Part shown: piece by piece, positions 1-8,157 of the stretch | Numbering within the stretch: position 1 is the stretch's first letter | Layout of the letters: each line of letters opens with the position of its first letter | Source of the DNA: Alcaligenaceae bacterium | GTDB lineage: Bacteria; Pseudomonadota; Gammaproteobacteria; Burkholderiales; Burkholderiaceae_B | Length of the DNA stretch: 18,628 nucleotides | Assembly: GCA_012512545.1 (NCBI GenBank) | Contig: JAAZDZ010000070.1 | Coordinates: 1 to 18,628 of the forward strand | Reading direction: 5' to 3' | Made by a program: the position numbers and the translations under genes | The notes under the pieces: model-generated | Databases searched by the model: none | The model's input: the letters and a program-made list of their open reading frames with translations, nothing else | What the model was told of the DNA's origin: nothing

Positions 1-19
1 ATTTCCCGATTGCTGCATC

Positions 20-1486
20 ATGCCCATGTCTGTCCCCGCTCCCGACTCACCCCTTTCCCAGTGGCTCTCCTACCTGGAAACCCTGCATCCCAAGGCCATA
101 GACATGGGCCTGGAGCGCATCACGGAAGTGGCCCGGCGGTTGAATCTGACCTTGCCCTGCGTGCGTATCACGGTGGGGGGCACCAATGGCAAGGGCTCTA
201 CCTGTGCCATGCTGGAGGCCATTTATCTGGCCGCCGGCTACAAGGTGGGCACCTATACTTCGCCGCACCTGGTGTCATACAACGAACGGATCCGCCTTGA
301 TGGCGAGCAGGCAGCCGATGCTGATATTGTCGAGCAGTTTGCCCGCATCGATGAGGCGCGCGGCGAGATCACGCTGAGCTACTTCGAATTCTCCACGCTG
401 GCAGCCATGCTGTTCTTTGAAGCCCGTAGAGTGGATGTGGCGATACTTGAGGTCGGGCTGGGCGGGCGGCTGGATGCCGTCAATATGCTGGATGCCGATT
501 GCGCCATCATCACCAGCGTGGATCTGGACCATCAGGAATACCTGGGCAATGACCGCGAGCAGGTCGGCTGGGAAAAAGCCCATATTTTCCGCAAGGGCAG
601 GCCGGCCATCTGCAGCGACCCCATGCCGCCCCAGAAGCTGATTGATTACGCGGCTTCCATTGGTGCGGATCTCTGGCTGTTCGGGCGGGATTTCAACTAT
701 TCGGGCGACCGGCTGCAATGGTCTTATGGCGGGCGCGAACAGCGGCGCAACAGCCTGGCCTATCCGTCGTTGCGGGGGGCTAATCAGTTGTTGAATGCTT
801 CGGCGGCGCTGGCCGCCATCGAAGCCCTGCGCAGCAGTCTGGCCGTGCCGCAGCAGGCCGTGCGTGTGGGGCTGTCGCGGGTTGAACTGCCCGGGCGCAT
901 GCAGATACTGCCGGGCATGCCCTCCATTGTGCTGGATGTGGCGCATAACCCGCATGCCGCCGGTGCGTTGGGGCAGGGTCTGGATGCCATGCCATCGTGC
1001 CCGGAAACGCACGCTGTGGTGGGCATGTATGCGGATAAAGACATTGAAAGCGTAGTGCGGCGCATGGCGTCCCGGATCACGCACTGGCATTGCGCCAGCC
1101 TGGAAGGCGGGCGCGGGCTGTCCGGCCAGGAACTGGCCGATGTGGTGCGCAAGGTCGTGGCCGAGCGTGGCGCAGTGGCAAGCGGTGCCGTCGCAGGTGG
1201 TGCCGTCGCAGGTGGTGCTGTCCAGCCCGGCCCTGAGGCCGGTACAGCGCCGATTGTCGTACCCGCTGCCGGGGCAGAACAGGCTGCATCTTCCGGCCCT
1301 GGGGTGAAACCTGCGGCACGGCCTGCGCAGGCGCAGCGCCAGGTTGAAATCAGCTGCTGGTCAGACCCTGTTACAGCCTTCAAGGAGGCCAGGAAGCTGG
1401 CCAGTGACAATGATAGAATTGTGGTGTTCGGGTCGTTTTCCACAGTTGGCCCGGTGCTCAGCGAACTCGGCCGGGATGCCTTCTAG
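20..1486 (+). CDS. folC: Bifunctional folylpolyglutamate synthase / dihydrofolate synthase
   Basis: Cytoplasmic ATP-dependent ligase that joins glutamate to dihydropteroate and then extends the polyglutamate tail of folates. A Mur-ligase-type P-loop GGTNGKGST is at residues 53-61, followed by the TSPHL stretch (80-84), the LEVGLGGRLDAVN block (143-155), the SVDLDHQEYLG block (166-176), LPGRMQ (290-295) and DVAHNP (306-311). The C-terminal domain ends with VVFGSFSTVG (468-477). At 488 residues it is longer than the usual 420-440, because an Ala/Gly/Pro-rich insertion of about 58 residues (roughly 384-441) splits the C-terminal domain. ATG at 20 is used; ATG at 26 is equally possible. No clear ribosome binding site is visible, and the frame stays open to the window edge, so the true start could lie slightly upstream. 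It is the first of four genes in the order folC-dedD-cvpA-purF, as in E. coli. Identity is sure; the start is not. Confidence 0.96.
   Translation: MPMSVPAPDSPLSQWLSYLETLHPKAIDMGLERITEVARRLNLTLPCVRITVGGTNGKGSTCAMLEAIYLAAGYKVGTYTSPHLVSYNERIRLDGEQAADADIVEQFARIDEARGEITLSYFEFSTLAAMLFFEARRVDVAILEVGLGGRLDAVNMLDADCAIITSVDLDHQEYLGNDREQVGWEKAHIFRKGRPAICSDPMPPQKLIDYAASIGADLWLFGRDFNYSGDRLQWSYGGREQRRNSLAYPSLRGANQLLNASAALAAIEALRSSLAVPQQAVRVGLSRVELPGRMQILPGMPSIVLDVAHNPHAAGALGQGLDAMPSCPETHAVVGMYADKDIESVVRRMASRITHWHCASLEGGRGLSGQELADVVRKVVAERGAVASGAVAGGAVAGGAVQPGPEAGTAPIVVPAAGAEQAASSGPGVKPAARPAQAQRQVEISCWSDPVTAFKEARKLASDNDRIVVFGSFSTVGPVLSELGRDAF
1169..1228 (+). repeat. 15-bp tandem repeat inside folC (GAVAG pentapeptide)
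   Basis: Four consecutive 15-base units encode GAVAS, GAVAG, GAVAG and GAVQP. The second and third units (1184-1198 and 1199-1213, GGTGCCGTCGCAGGT) are identical. The first and fourth have diverged. Unit length is a multiple of three, so gain or loss of units would change protein length without shifting frame. The array opens the low-complexity insertion in FolC. Confidence 0.85.
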
Positions 1487-1503
1487 TCAGGGTCCGCTCG
1501 ATT

Positions 1504-1513
1504 CGTATATACG
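1504..1513. promoter_or_regulatory. Palindrome CGTATATACG in the folC-dedD gap
   Basis: The 60-base gap between the folC stop and the dedD start holds a perfect 10-base palindrome containing TATATA. It could serve as a -10 element for dedD or a small operator. No convincing -35 box sits 16-18 bases upstream, so the promoter reading is weak. A GAGGT ribosome binding site lies about 11 bases before the dedD ATG. Confidence 0.2.
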
Positions 1514-1546
1514 CAAAATTCAGTTAAACGCGAGGTCTTAGCGTCC

Positions 1547-2338
1547 ATGGGATTGTTTTCGCGCAAAGAATCCTCCGCCAAGGGCGGCCAGCGCAACTCA
1601 GCACGGACCAGCAGCGAAGCTCAGGCGGCAGAGTTGCGCGTACGCGCGCGGCGGCGTCTGATCGGCGCGCTGGTTCTGGTATTGACCGCCGTCATCTTCG
1701 TTCCCATGCTGTTTGATTCGCCACCCGAAGAAGAAATGCCGGTGCCGGTCGTCATGCCTGAAATCATTCCGCCCATACCGTCAGAGCCGCAAGTGGCGCT
1801 GGCGCCGGAACCCGGGCAGCCGCCAGGTGATGCCGGGCTGGTCCAGCAGCCTCAGCCCGTTCAGCCATCAGGTACGGCTCAAGTACCTGAACCCCAGGCC
1901 GGACAGCCTGCTGAAGCACAGGAATCCAAGCCTGTGGAGGCCCCTGCGCCCAAACCCGAGCCGCCGGCAGAAGCCCCCAAGCCGCCCGCCGAAAAACCGG
2001 CAACGCCACAGGAAAAAACCCGCACCGACGATGGTTCTGTGGCTCTGGCCTTGCTTGAAGGCCGCGCTCCGCCTCAATCTGCGCCTGCCGCCCAGTCAAG
2101 CACAGGCAATTTTGTTTTGCAGGTTGCCGCCTATACCACCCAGCTCGATGCGCAGGGGCGTCGCGACAAACTGGTGGCGGCAGGGGTTACCAACGCTTAT
2201 GTGGAAGAAGCCGTTGCCAACGGCAAAACGGCTTATCGCTTGCGTGTCGGGCCATTCCCCACCCGCGAAGCCGCCGATGCGGCCCAGGCACGCCTGCGCC
2301 AGCTTGGTTATAACAACGGTCTGATTTTTACTAAGTGA
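1547..2338 (+). CDS. dedD: DedD-like SPOR-domain cell division protein
   Basis: Inner-membrane protein with a periplasmic peptidoglycan-binding SPOR domain. DedD of E. coli is one of the SPOR proteins that localise to the septum by binding denuded glycan strands. Layout: a basic cytoplasmic N-terminus (1-37, ending RVRARRR), one membrane helix (about 38-56, LIGALVLVLTAVIFVPMLF), a Pro/Glu/Ala/Gln-rich periplasmic linker (57-180) and a C-terminal SPOR domain (186-263) with the expected FVLQVAAY start, the YRLRVGPF core and the ALEARL-like helix near the end. The 263 residues fit the family. It lies 60 bases after folC and its stop codon overlaps the cvpA start. The linker is low in complexity, with runs such as KPEPPAEAPKPPAEKP. 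The domain is certain; the exact role is inferred from gene order. Confidence 0.92.
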   Translation: MGLFSRKESSAKGGQRNSARTSSEAQAAELRVRARRRLIGALVLVLTAVIFVPMLFDSPPEEEMPVPVVMPEIIPPIPSEPQVALAPEPGQPPGDAGLVQQPQPVQPSGTAQVPEPQAGQPAEAQESKPVEAPAPKPEPPAEAPKPPAEKPATPQEKTRTDDGSVALALLEGRAPPQSAPAAQSSTGNFVLQVAAYTTQLDAQGRRDKLVAAGVTNAYVEEAVANGKTAYRLRVGPFPTREAADAAQARLRQLGYNNGLIFTK

Positions 2339-2829
2339 CAGGGTTCGACTATATCGTGCTGGCCATACTGGGCGTTTCAGCCCTGCTCGGCATGATACGT
2401 GGGCTGATCAAAGAAGTGCTTTCTCTGGTTGCCTTCGTGGTGGCAGTGGCAGCCGCCGTCTGGTGGGGCGGCCCCATTGCCGCTGCGCTGTCCGATCTGA
2501 TTTCCAATGATGTTCTCCGCGCCGCAGCGGCTTACGGTGGAACCTTCGTCGCGGTTCTGCTGCTGGTGGGCCTGCTGAATATCACGCTGGCCGGGCTGAT
2601 AGAACGTACCGGGCTGACGCCCGCCGATCATGGCCTGGGCGCTGTTTTCGGCCTGGCGCGCGGCGCGCTTATTATTTTTGTGCTGGTGGGGCTGGCAGGT
2701 TATACCGAGCTGCCACGTGAAAAATGGTGGAGCGAAGCCAAGCTCTCCGGCGCCGTGGTGATGGCTGTCCAGCAATCCAAAACGATATTGCCGCCGGCGA
2801 TATCATCCTGGCTGCCCGATATGCATTAA
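2335..2829 (+). CDS. cvpA: CvpA family inner-membrane protein
   Basis: Small integral membrane protein named for its role in colicin V production in E. coli; in other proteobacteria it has been tied to envelope or bile resistance. Four hydrophobic segments are visible, about residues 5-22, 27-45, 66-88 and 104-123. The family motif DHGLGAVFGLARG lies at 98-110, just before the last helix. The GTG start at 2335 overlaps the dedD TGA in a GTGA arrangement, which indicates translational coupling and supports this start over later codons. Length 164 matches the family (about 160-190). Synteny with purF downstream is the classic arrangement. Confidence 0.93.
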   Translation: MTGFDYIVLAILGVSALLGMIRGLIKEVLSLVAFVVAVAAAVWWGGPIAAALSDLISNDVLRAAAAYGGTFVAVLLLVGLLNITLAGLIERTGLTPADHGLGAVFGLARGALIIFVLVGLAGYTELPREKWWSEAKLSGAVVMAVQQSKTILPPAISSWLPDMH

Positions 2830-2920
2830 GCAGGCAGCCGGTTTCATCCTTCGCAACCGCACGCATCCGTCGGGCGGTTCATCGTCAGAGTCGATTCAAA
2901 GTCAATACAGGGGCATCTAA
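2830..2920 (+). promoter_or_regulatory. cvpA-purF gap with a weak hairpin and purF ribosome binding site
   Basis: This 91-base gap contains an AACCGC/GCGGTT inverted repeat (2855-2860 and 2874-2879, 13-base loop). No U-tract follows it, so it is not a convincing terminator. AGGGG at 2909-2913, seven bases before the ATG, is a good ribosome binding site for purF. I see no clear -35/-10 pair, so purF may be read from an upstream promoter. Confidence 0.35.
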
Positions 2921-4417
2921 ATGTGTGGAATCGTGGGGGTCGCGGCGACCGCCCCCGTCAATCAGTTGATCTATGACAGCTTGCTGCTTCTGCAGCACCG
3001 TGGCCAGGATGCCTCCGGCATTTCGACCTCGCACGACCAATTCTTCAGCATGTACAAGGCCCATGGCCTGGTGCGCGATGTGTTCCGCACGCGCAATATG
3101 CGTTCGCTGCCTGGCAACGCGGGCCTGGGGCAAGTGCGCTACCCGACTGCGGGTTCCGCCGACAATGTCGATGAGGCGCAGCCTTTCTACGTGAATGCGC
3201 CCTTTGGCATCATGTTCGTTCACAACGGCAATTTGACCAACTGGCGGGAACTGCGCGAAGAGCTGTTCAGCATCGACAAGCGGCATATCAATACCAATTC
3301 CGATTCCGAAGTGCTGCTCAACGTTTTTGCTCACGAACTGGACAAAGCCGCAGGCGGGCGTCCGCTGGGTGACGAGGCGGTCTATCAGGCGGTGGCTGCC
3401 GTGCATGGCCGCTGCCGGGGGGCGTATTCCGTCATTGCCCAGATCGCCAATTTCGGCATGGTGGCTTTTCGTGATCCCAATGGCATCCGGCCCTTGTGCA
3501 TCGGCACCCATGACACCGGGCAGGGCAGGGAATGGATGATTGCATCGGAGTCCGTGGCCCTCACGGGCTGCGGCTTCAGCCTGTTGCGCGACGTCGAACC
3601 TGGCGAGGCGGTCATCATCGACCTGGATCGCCAGATGCGTGGCCGTCAGTGTGCGGATACGCCTGTGCTGACTCCCTGCGTGTTTGAGTATGTGTATTTT
3701 GCCCGGCCCGACAGCATCATGGATGGTGTGTCGGTATACAACGCCCGCCTGCAGATGGGCGAATACCTGGGTAACAAGGTGGCGCGTTCTCTGCGTCTGG
3801 GCGATATCGACGTTGTCATGCCCATCCCCGATTCCGCGCGGCCGGCCGCCATGCAACTGGCCTCCAAGCTTGATCTCAGCTACCGCGAAGGCTTTATCAA
3901 GAACCGCTATGTGGGCCGCACCTTCATCATGCCCGGCCAGGCGGTGCGCAAGAAGTCGGTGCGCCAGAAACTGAGCGCCATCGACATGGAGTTCCGTGGC
4001 AAGAATGTGCTGCTGGTGGATGATTCCATTGTGCGGGGCACGACCAGCCGGGAAATTGTCGAAATGGCCCGCGCAGCCGGGGCCAACAAGGTGTACTTCG
4101 CTTCCGCCGCGCCCGCCGTGCGCTTTCCCAACCTCTACGGCATCGACATGCCCGTGCAGACCGATCTGATTGCACATGGCCGCGACACCGATGAAGTTTC
4201 CCATGTGATCGGTGCCGATGGGCTGGTTTATCAGAACCTGGACGACCTGGAGCAATCCATCCGCGATCTCAATCCGGCGATTTCGCGGTTTGAGTCATCC
4301 TGCTTCAATGGCCTGTACGTGACGGGCGACATTGATGATGCCTATCTGGAAGTCCTGCAGCGCACAGGCGGCCAGCGCGCCCCCGCAGGCGCGATGTCGC
4401 CCAAACACGAGGACTGA
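2921..4417 (+). CDS. purF: Amidophosphoribosyltransferase
   Basis: Cytoplasmic enzyme for the first committed step of purine synthesis: PRPP plus glutamine gives phosphoribosylamine. The sequence starts MCGIVGV, so Cys2 is the N-terminal nucleophile of the class II glutamine amidotransferase domain (about 2-230), with [18 protein letters not shown] and HNGNLTN as typical blocks. The phosphoribosyltransferase domain carries the PRPP loop [10 protein letters not shown] (366-375). A 498-residue length is close to the usual 505. No propeptide is predicted, which fits the E. coli-type enzyme. It has a clear ribosome binding site and is last in its operon, with a strong terminator starting at its own stop codon. 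Nothing unusual is seen in the coding sequence. Confidence 0.98.
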   Translation: MCGIVGVAATAPVNQLIYDSLLLLQHRGQDASGISTSHDQFFSMYKAHGLVRDVFRTRNMRSLPGNAGLGQVRYPTAGSADNVDEAQPFYVNAPFGIMFVHNGNLTNWRELREELFSIDKRHINTNSDSEVLLNVFAHELDKAAGGRPLGDEAVYQAVAAVHGRCRGAYSVIAQIANFGMVAFRDPNGIRPLCIGTHDTGQGREWMIASESVALTGCGFSLLRDVEPGEAVIIDLDRQMRGRQCADTPVLTPCVFEYVYFARPDSIMDGVSVYNARLQMGEYLGNKVARSLRLGDIDVVMPIPDSARPAAMQLASKLDLSYREGFIKNRYVGRTFIMPGQAVRKKSVRQKLSAIDMEFRGKNVLLVDDSIVRGTTSREIVEMARAAGANKVYFASAAPAVRFPNLYGIDMPVQTDLIAHGRDTDEVSHVIGADGLVYQNLDDLEQSIRDLNPAISRFESSCFNGLYVTGDIDDAYLEVLQRTGGQRAPAGAMSPKHED

Positions 4418-4479
4418 ATCATTGAACCCGCAGCGGTTTCAGGCCCGCAAAGCCTGAAACCGCTGCACAATGATTTTTT
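4417..4479 (+). terminator. Composite hairpin terminator of purF, overlapping the ATPase 3' end
   Basis: An inner perfect 15-base stem (GCAGCGGTTTCAGGC at 4430-4444, its complement at 4452-4466) closes a 7-base loop. An outer perfect 8-base stem (AATCATTG at 4417-4424, CAATGATT at 4468-4475) flanks it across an asymmetric internal loop. The outer stem runs straight into TTTTTT (4474-4479) on the + strand, as expected for an intrinsic terminator of purF. The structure touches the purF stop codon and contains the stop codon (4439-4441) and about the last 12 codons of the convergent ATPase. Read from the minus strand there is no U-tract, so it would not be a good terminator that way. Confidence 0.88.
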
Positions 4480-7168
4480 CGGCTTCCACGCTGAAGAACA
4501 ACACCAGGGCGGCGCTCAGGGTGAGCAGCCATTCGGTTGCGCTCAGGGGCGCAGAGCCAAACAGGGTGTTCATGGGTGCCCAGTAAATATAGATGAACTG
4601 AAGCAGCACCGCGATCCCCATGGTGAGCAAGGCATAGGGGTTGCCAAACAGACCTTCGCGATCCAGCACGCACCGCCTGAGGCGGCGGCTGTTGATCAGA
4701 TACACCACCTCGCACAACACAATGGTGTTCACCGCCATGGTGCGCGCCACCTCCAGGCTGGCGCCGCTGCCAAGCTTGTAGAGAAAGAGGGTGACGGCAC
4801 CCAACATCATCAGCACCGAAACCAGCGTCAGGCGCCACAGGAAAAACGCGTTGAACAGCGGTTCCTGTGGGGGGCGGGGCGGGCGGCTCATGATATTGTC
4901 GTCGGGCGGGTCGAAAGCCAGGGCCAGGCCCAGTGTGCCAGCCGTTACCATGTTGATCCACAGCACTTGGGCCGGAGTCAGCGGCAGGGTGAAGCCCAGC
5001 AGCAGGGCGGCAATGACCACCAGCGCCTCGCCGCCATTGGTCGGCAGCATGAAGAGAATGAATTTGCGCAGGTTGTCATAGACGGCGCGCCCCTCGCGCA
5101 CGGCGGTGGCAATGGTGGCGAAGTTGTCATCGGCCAGCGTCATGTCGGAAGCCTCGCGGGCGGCATCCGTGCCTTTCAGCCCCATGCTCACACCGACATC
5201 GGCCCGCTTCAGGGCAGGGGCGTCGTTGACGCCGTCACCCGTCATGGCCACGATGTTGCCGTTGTCCTGCATGGCCTGCACCAGCCTCAACTTGTGTTCG
5301 GGGCTGGCTCTGGCGAAGATATCAATTTCCTTGACCAGACGCTGTAATTCAGTGTCGTCCAGAAGAGAGATTTCGGCCCCGGTAACCGCTGGTTTTCCAA
5401 CCCCGATTTTCAGCTGGGCACCAATGGCGCGCGCGGTATCGGCGTGGTCGCCGGTAATCATCTTCACGGTGATTCCTGCCGCATGGCATTGCTCTACCGC
5501 GGTAATGGCTTCCGTGCGCGGCGGGTCGATGATGCCCGCCAGGGCCAGCATGGTAAAGCCTTCTTCCATGTCGGCGGTCGCCAGCACGCCAGAGGCAGGC
5601 CGCCCCGGTTTGCGCGCCAGGGCCAGCAGGCGCAGGCCGCGCCCGGCGATGTCGTTGGCCATGCGGCGCCAATAGTCCACATCGACTTCCCGCAAGGTTT
5701 TGCCATCCAGCTGCCAGCGGCACATGGCCAATATCTGCTCAGGTGCGCCTTTCACCAGAAGCCAGTCGTTGCCGTCTTCGTCTTTATTGTGGGTGGCCAT
5801 GTAACGGTTGGCCGACTCAAAAGGAATGGAGTCCTGGCGCGTCCACTGACGGGAAAGCGAATCGTGCCGCAGCCCGCCCTTAGCGCCCAGCACCAGCAGC
5901 GCGCCTTCGGTGGGGTCGCCGACAATATGCCAGCCGTCTTCGCGTTGCTGATGGGTGCTGTCGTTGCACAGCATGCCGACCTGGAGCGCGGGCAGCAGAT
6001 CGGGCTGCCCGGCAGCATCGGGGCGGTCGCCAGGGGCTGTGATTTTGCCTTCCGGCGCGTAGCCGACACCCGAAACCTGATAGCTGGCGGCGCTGGTCAC
6101 CATCAGCTGAACCGTCATTTCGTTGCGGGTCAGAGTGCCGGTTTTATCTGAGCAGATAATCGTGACCGAGCCCAGCGTTTCCACTGCGGGCAAGCGGCGG
6201 ATAATGGCGTGCTGGCGCGCCATGCGCTGCACGCCCAGCGCCAGAATGATGGTCATGATGGCGGGCAGCCCTTCGGGAATCGCCGAAGCCACGAGCGCGA
6301 CTGTCATCAGGAACATATCGGCCAGTGCATAGCCGCGCAGAAACACGCCAAAAATGAATGTCACGACGGCCAGGCCCAGAATGACCAGAGCCAGCTGAAA
6401 GGAAAAACGGTTCAGTTTGCGTATCAGCGGCGTACTGACGTGCTCCATGCCGCTGAGCATCCGAGTGATCCGCCCGATTTCGGTTTTCAGGCCAGTGGCG
6501 ACAACAATGCCCACGCCCTGGCCACTGACCACCAGCGTGCCCGAATATCCCATGCAGTCACGGTCGCCAAGCACGGCATCGGCCGTTATGGCGGCAGTGG
6601 ATTTTTCCACGGCCAGCGATTCGCCTGTGAGCGAGGCTTCGTCTATGCGCAGTTCCCGGGCATGGGCCAGGCGCAGATCGGCAGGTACGCGATCACCCGC
6701 AACAAGGATGACGCGGTCCCCAGGCACGAGGTCTGCCGCGTTGATTTCCTGCCGTTTGCCCTCGCGTATCACCGTAGCGTGCGGGGCCAGCATGCCGCGC
6801 ATGGCCGACAGCGCGTTTTCCGCCTTGCCTTCCTGCACAAAACCGATCAGGGCATTGACCAGCACCGCGCCCCACAACACGGCGGCATCAACCCAATGAC
6901 CGAGCAGCGCCGTGATGATGCCTGCCGCCATCATGAGATAAAGCAACAAATTGTGAAACTGCAGCACCAGGCGCATCAAAGGGTGGCGAGGCTTGGCAGC
7001 AGCCAGTTCGTTGGGACCATATTTTGCCAGCCTGGAGGTGGCTTGTGCCTGGGACAGCCCGTTTTCAGGCGATTCCAGCGTGTGCGCAGCGAACGCGGCA
7101 TCGTGGGCATGCCATGCCTCAGACTGCAGCATGGCCTCTGATTTAATAATGTTGTCTTCTGCTTTCAT
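4439..7168 (-). CDS. P2-type cation-transporting P-type ATPase
   Basis: Inner-membrane ion pump driven by ATP through a phospho-aspartate intermediate. Order: cation ATPase N-domain (about 18-85, ending in KYGPNEL), actuator motif LTGES (180-184), M4 motif IPEGLPA (297-303), phosphorylation motif SDKTGT (340-345, Asp341), nucleotide-binding KGAPE (473-477), DPPR (548-551), hinge TGDGVND (643-649), then a six-helix C-terminal membrane region. PEGLP and the overall layout place it with Ca2+/Na+/H+ (SERCA/PMR-like) pumps and not heavy-metal pumps, as no CPC motif is present. In M6, WINMVTAGT has Ala743 where SERCA has the ligand Asp800; Asn711 and Glu714 of M5 and Asn739 are kept. The ion is therefore unclear. 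Two starts are possible: Met1 at 7168, or Met13 at 7132, which fits the start of the homologous region better. Neither has a well-spaced ribosome binding site. It diverges from the acetate/phosphoketolase operon and may be co-regulated with it. Confidence 0.93.
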   Translation of the reverse strand: MKAEDNIIKSEAMLQSEAWHAHDAAFAAHTLESPENGLSQAQATSRLAKYGPNELAAAKPRHPLMRLVLQFHNLLLYLMMAAGIITALLGHWVDAAVLWGAVLVNALIGFVQEGKAENALSAMRGMLAPHATVIREGKRQEINAADLVPGDRVILVAGDRVPADLRLAHARELRIDEASLTGESLAVEKSTAAITADAVLGDRDCMGYSGTLVVSGQGVGIVVATGLKTEIGRITRMLSGMEHVSTPLIRKLNRFSFQLALVILGLAVVTFIFGVFLRGYALADMFLMTVALVASAIPEGLPAIMTIILALGVQRMARQHAIIRRLPAVETLGSVTIICSDKTGTLTRNEMTVQLMVTSAASYQVSGVGYAPEGKITAPGDRPDAAGQPDLLPALQVGMLCNDSTHQQREDGWHIVGDPTEGALLVLGAKGGLRHDSLSRQWTRQDSIPFESANRYMATHNKDEDGNDWLLVKGAPEQILAMCRWQLDGKTLREVDVDYWRRMANDIAGRGLRLLALARKPGRPASGVLATADMEEGFTMLALAGIIDPPRTEAITAVEQCHAAGITVKMITGDHADTARAIGAQLKIGVGKPAVTGAEISLLDDTELQRLVKEIDIFARASPEHKLRLVQAMQDNGNIVAMTGDGVNDAPALKRADVGVSMGLKGTDAAREASDMTLADDNFATIATAVREGRAVYDNLRKFILFMLPTNGGEALVVIAALLLGFTLPLTPAQVLWINMVTAGTLGLALAFDPPDDNIMSRPPRPPQEPLFNAFFLWRLTLVSVLMMLGAVTLFLYKLGSGASLEVARTMAVNTIVLCEVVYLINSRRLRRCVLDREGLFGNPYALLTMGIAVLLQFIYIYWAPMNTLFGSAPLSATEWLLTLSAALVLFFSVEAEKIIVQRFQALRA

Positions 7169-7203
7169 GTAACATTGTGTAGTGGTTAACCCTGGATACC
7201 CTT
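7169..7203. promoter_or_regulatory. Divergent control region between the ATPase and the pta operon
   Basis: Only 35 bases separate the two divergent ATG codons (71 if the ATPase starts at Met13). Any promoters must overlap each other or extend into coding sequence. An AT-rich stretch (about 7141-7180, with TTGTCT at 7152-7157) and the palindrome GGTTAACC at 7184-7191 are the only notable elements. I could not place a convincing -35/-10 pair or a consensus FNR/Anr box. The call rests on gene geometry. Confidence 0.4.
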
Positions 7204-8157
7204 ATGAGCGAATCTCTACGTTATCAGACCTTGATTGAATCAGCGCGTAAAGCTGACCCACCCTGCTGCGCAGTGGCTCACCCCTGCGATGCCAGTTCGC
7301 TGGGCTCGGCGGTTGAAGCGGCTCAAATCGGCCTGTTCCGCCCCGTGCTGATCGGCCCGCAGTCGCGCATCAAAAAAGTAGCACAGGAAAATAACCTGGA
7401 TATTTCCGGCCTGGAGCTGATTGATACTCCGCATAGCCATGCTTCGGCTGATCTGGCGGTCGAATGCGTGCAAAGCGCGCAAGCCTCGCTGCTCATGAAG
7501 GGCAGCCTGCATACCGACGAGCTCATGCATTCGGTGATCAAGCACAAGGGCGGCCTGCGCACCGAACGCCGCATCAGCCATGTATTCATCATGGATGTGC
7601 CCAACTACGACGAACTGCTGTTCATCACCGACGCAGCCGTCAATATCTTCCCCGATCTCGAAACCAAGGCGGATATCATCCAGAATGCGATTGATCTGCA
7701 CCTTGGGCTGGGGCTGGGAACGCCGCGCGTCGCCATATTGTCCGCCGTTGAGCAGGTCACCAGCAAGATCCCCAGCACCATCGAAGCCGCAGCCCTGTGC
7801 AAAATGGCGGATCGTGGCCAGATACAGGGTGGTGATCTGGATGGCCCGCTGGCTCTGGATAACGCCATCAGCCCGGAAGCCGCCCGCATCAAGGGCATTA
7901 ATTCTTCTGTCGCCGGGCGCGCCCAGATTCTTGTGGTGCCCGACCTTGAAGCAGGCAATATGCTGGCCAAGAACCTGACGTTCCTGGGCGGAGCTTCCGC
8001 CGCTGGCGTGGTGCTGGGCGGCAAAGTACCCATTGTGCTGACCAGCCGCGCCGACAGCGGCAGCACCAAGCTGGCGTCGTGCGCAGTGGCTTCCTTGTAT
8101 GCCGATCACCTGATCAGGCAGCAACTGGCTCTGGCGACGGGAGCCGACAATGAATGA
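7204..8157 (+). CDS. pta: Phosphate acetyltransferase, short form (Pta/Ptb family)
   Basis: Interconverts acetyl-CoA and acetyl phosphate in the cytoplasm; with acetate kinase it links acetyl-CoA, acetate and ATP. At 317 residues it is a stand-alone catalytic domain (PTA_PTB family) without the N-terminal DRTGG/CobB-like regions of E. coli Pta. Typical blocks: GPLALDNAIS (214-223), VPDLEAGNMLAKNL (245-258), GGASAAGVVLGGKVPIVLTSRAD (263-284, near the C-terminus) and the final KLASCAVA helix. Related phosphate butyryltransferases share this fold, so acyl specificity cannot be read off, but fusion-free neighbours ackA and a phosphoketolase argue for acetyl. It opens the operon. Its stop codon overlaps the ackA start by 8 bases. 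Only a weak TGGA precedes the ATG. Confidence 0.88.
   Translation: MSESLRYQTLIESARKADPPCCAVAHPCDASSLGSAVEAAQIGLFRPVLIGPQSRIKKVAQENNLDISGLELIDTPHSHASADLAVECVQSAQASLLMKGSLHTDELMHSVIKHKGGLRTERRISHVFIMDVPNYDELLFITDAAVNIFPDLETKADIIQNAIDLHLGLGLGTPRVAILSAVEQVTSKIPSTIEAAALCKMADRGQIQGGDLDGPLALDNAISPEAARIKGINSSVAGRAQILVVPDLEAGNMLAKNLTFLGGASAAGVVLGGKVPIVLTSRADSGSTKLASCAVASLYADHLIRQQLALATGADNE

Noticed and set aside
2855..2879. Possible terminator or attenuator between cvpA and purF
   Set aside because: Only a 6-base stem with a 13-base loop and no T-run; kept only as a low-confidence note within the gap entry.
2885..4255. 456-codon minus-strand open frame opposite purF
   Set aside because: Same codon-aligned antisense effect; no family motif, and it ends upstream of the first in-frame TCA in purF.
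6209..7141. 310-codon plus-strand open frame opposite the ATPase N-terminal half
   Set aside because: Codon-aligned shadow of the ATPase; no motif or suitable ribosome binding site.
7231..7243. FNR/Anr-like TTGAT-ATCAG sequence near the start of pta
   Set aside because: Spacing between half sites is 3 in place of 4, the second half is imperfect, and it lies within pta codons 10-14, downstream of the start.
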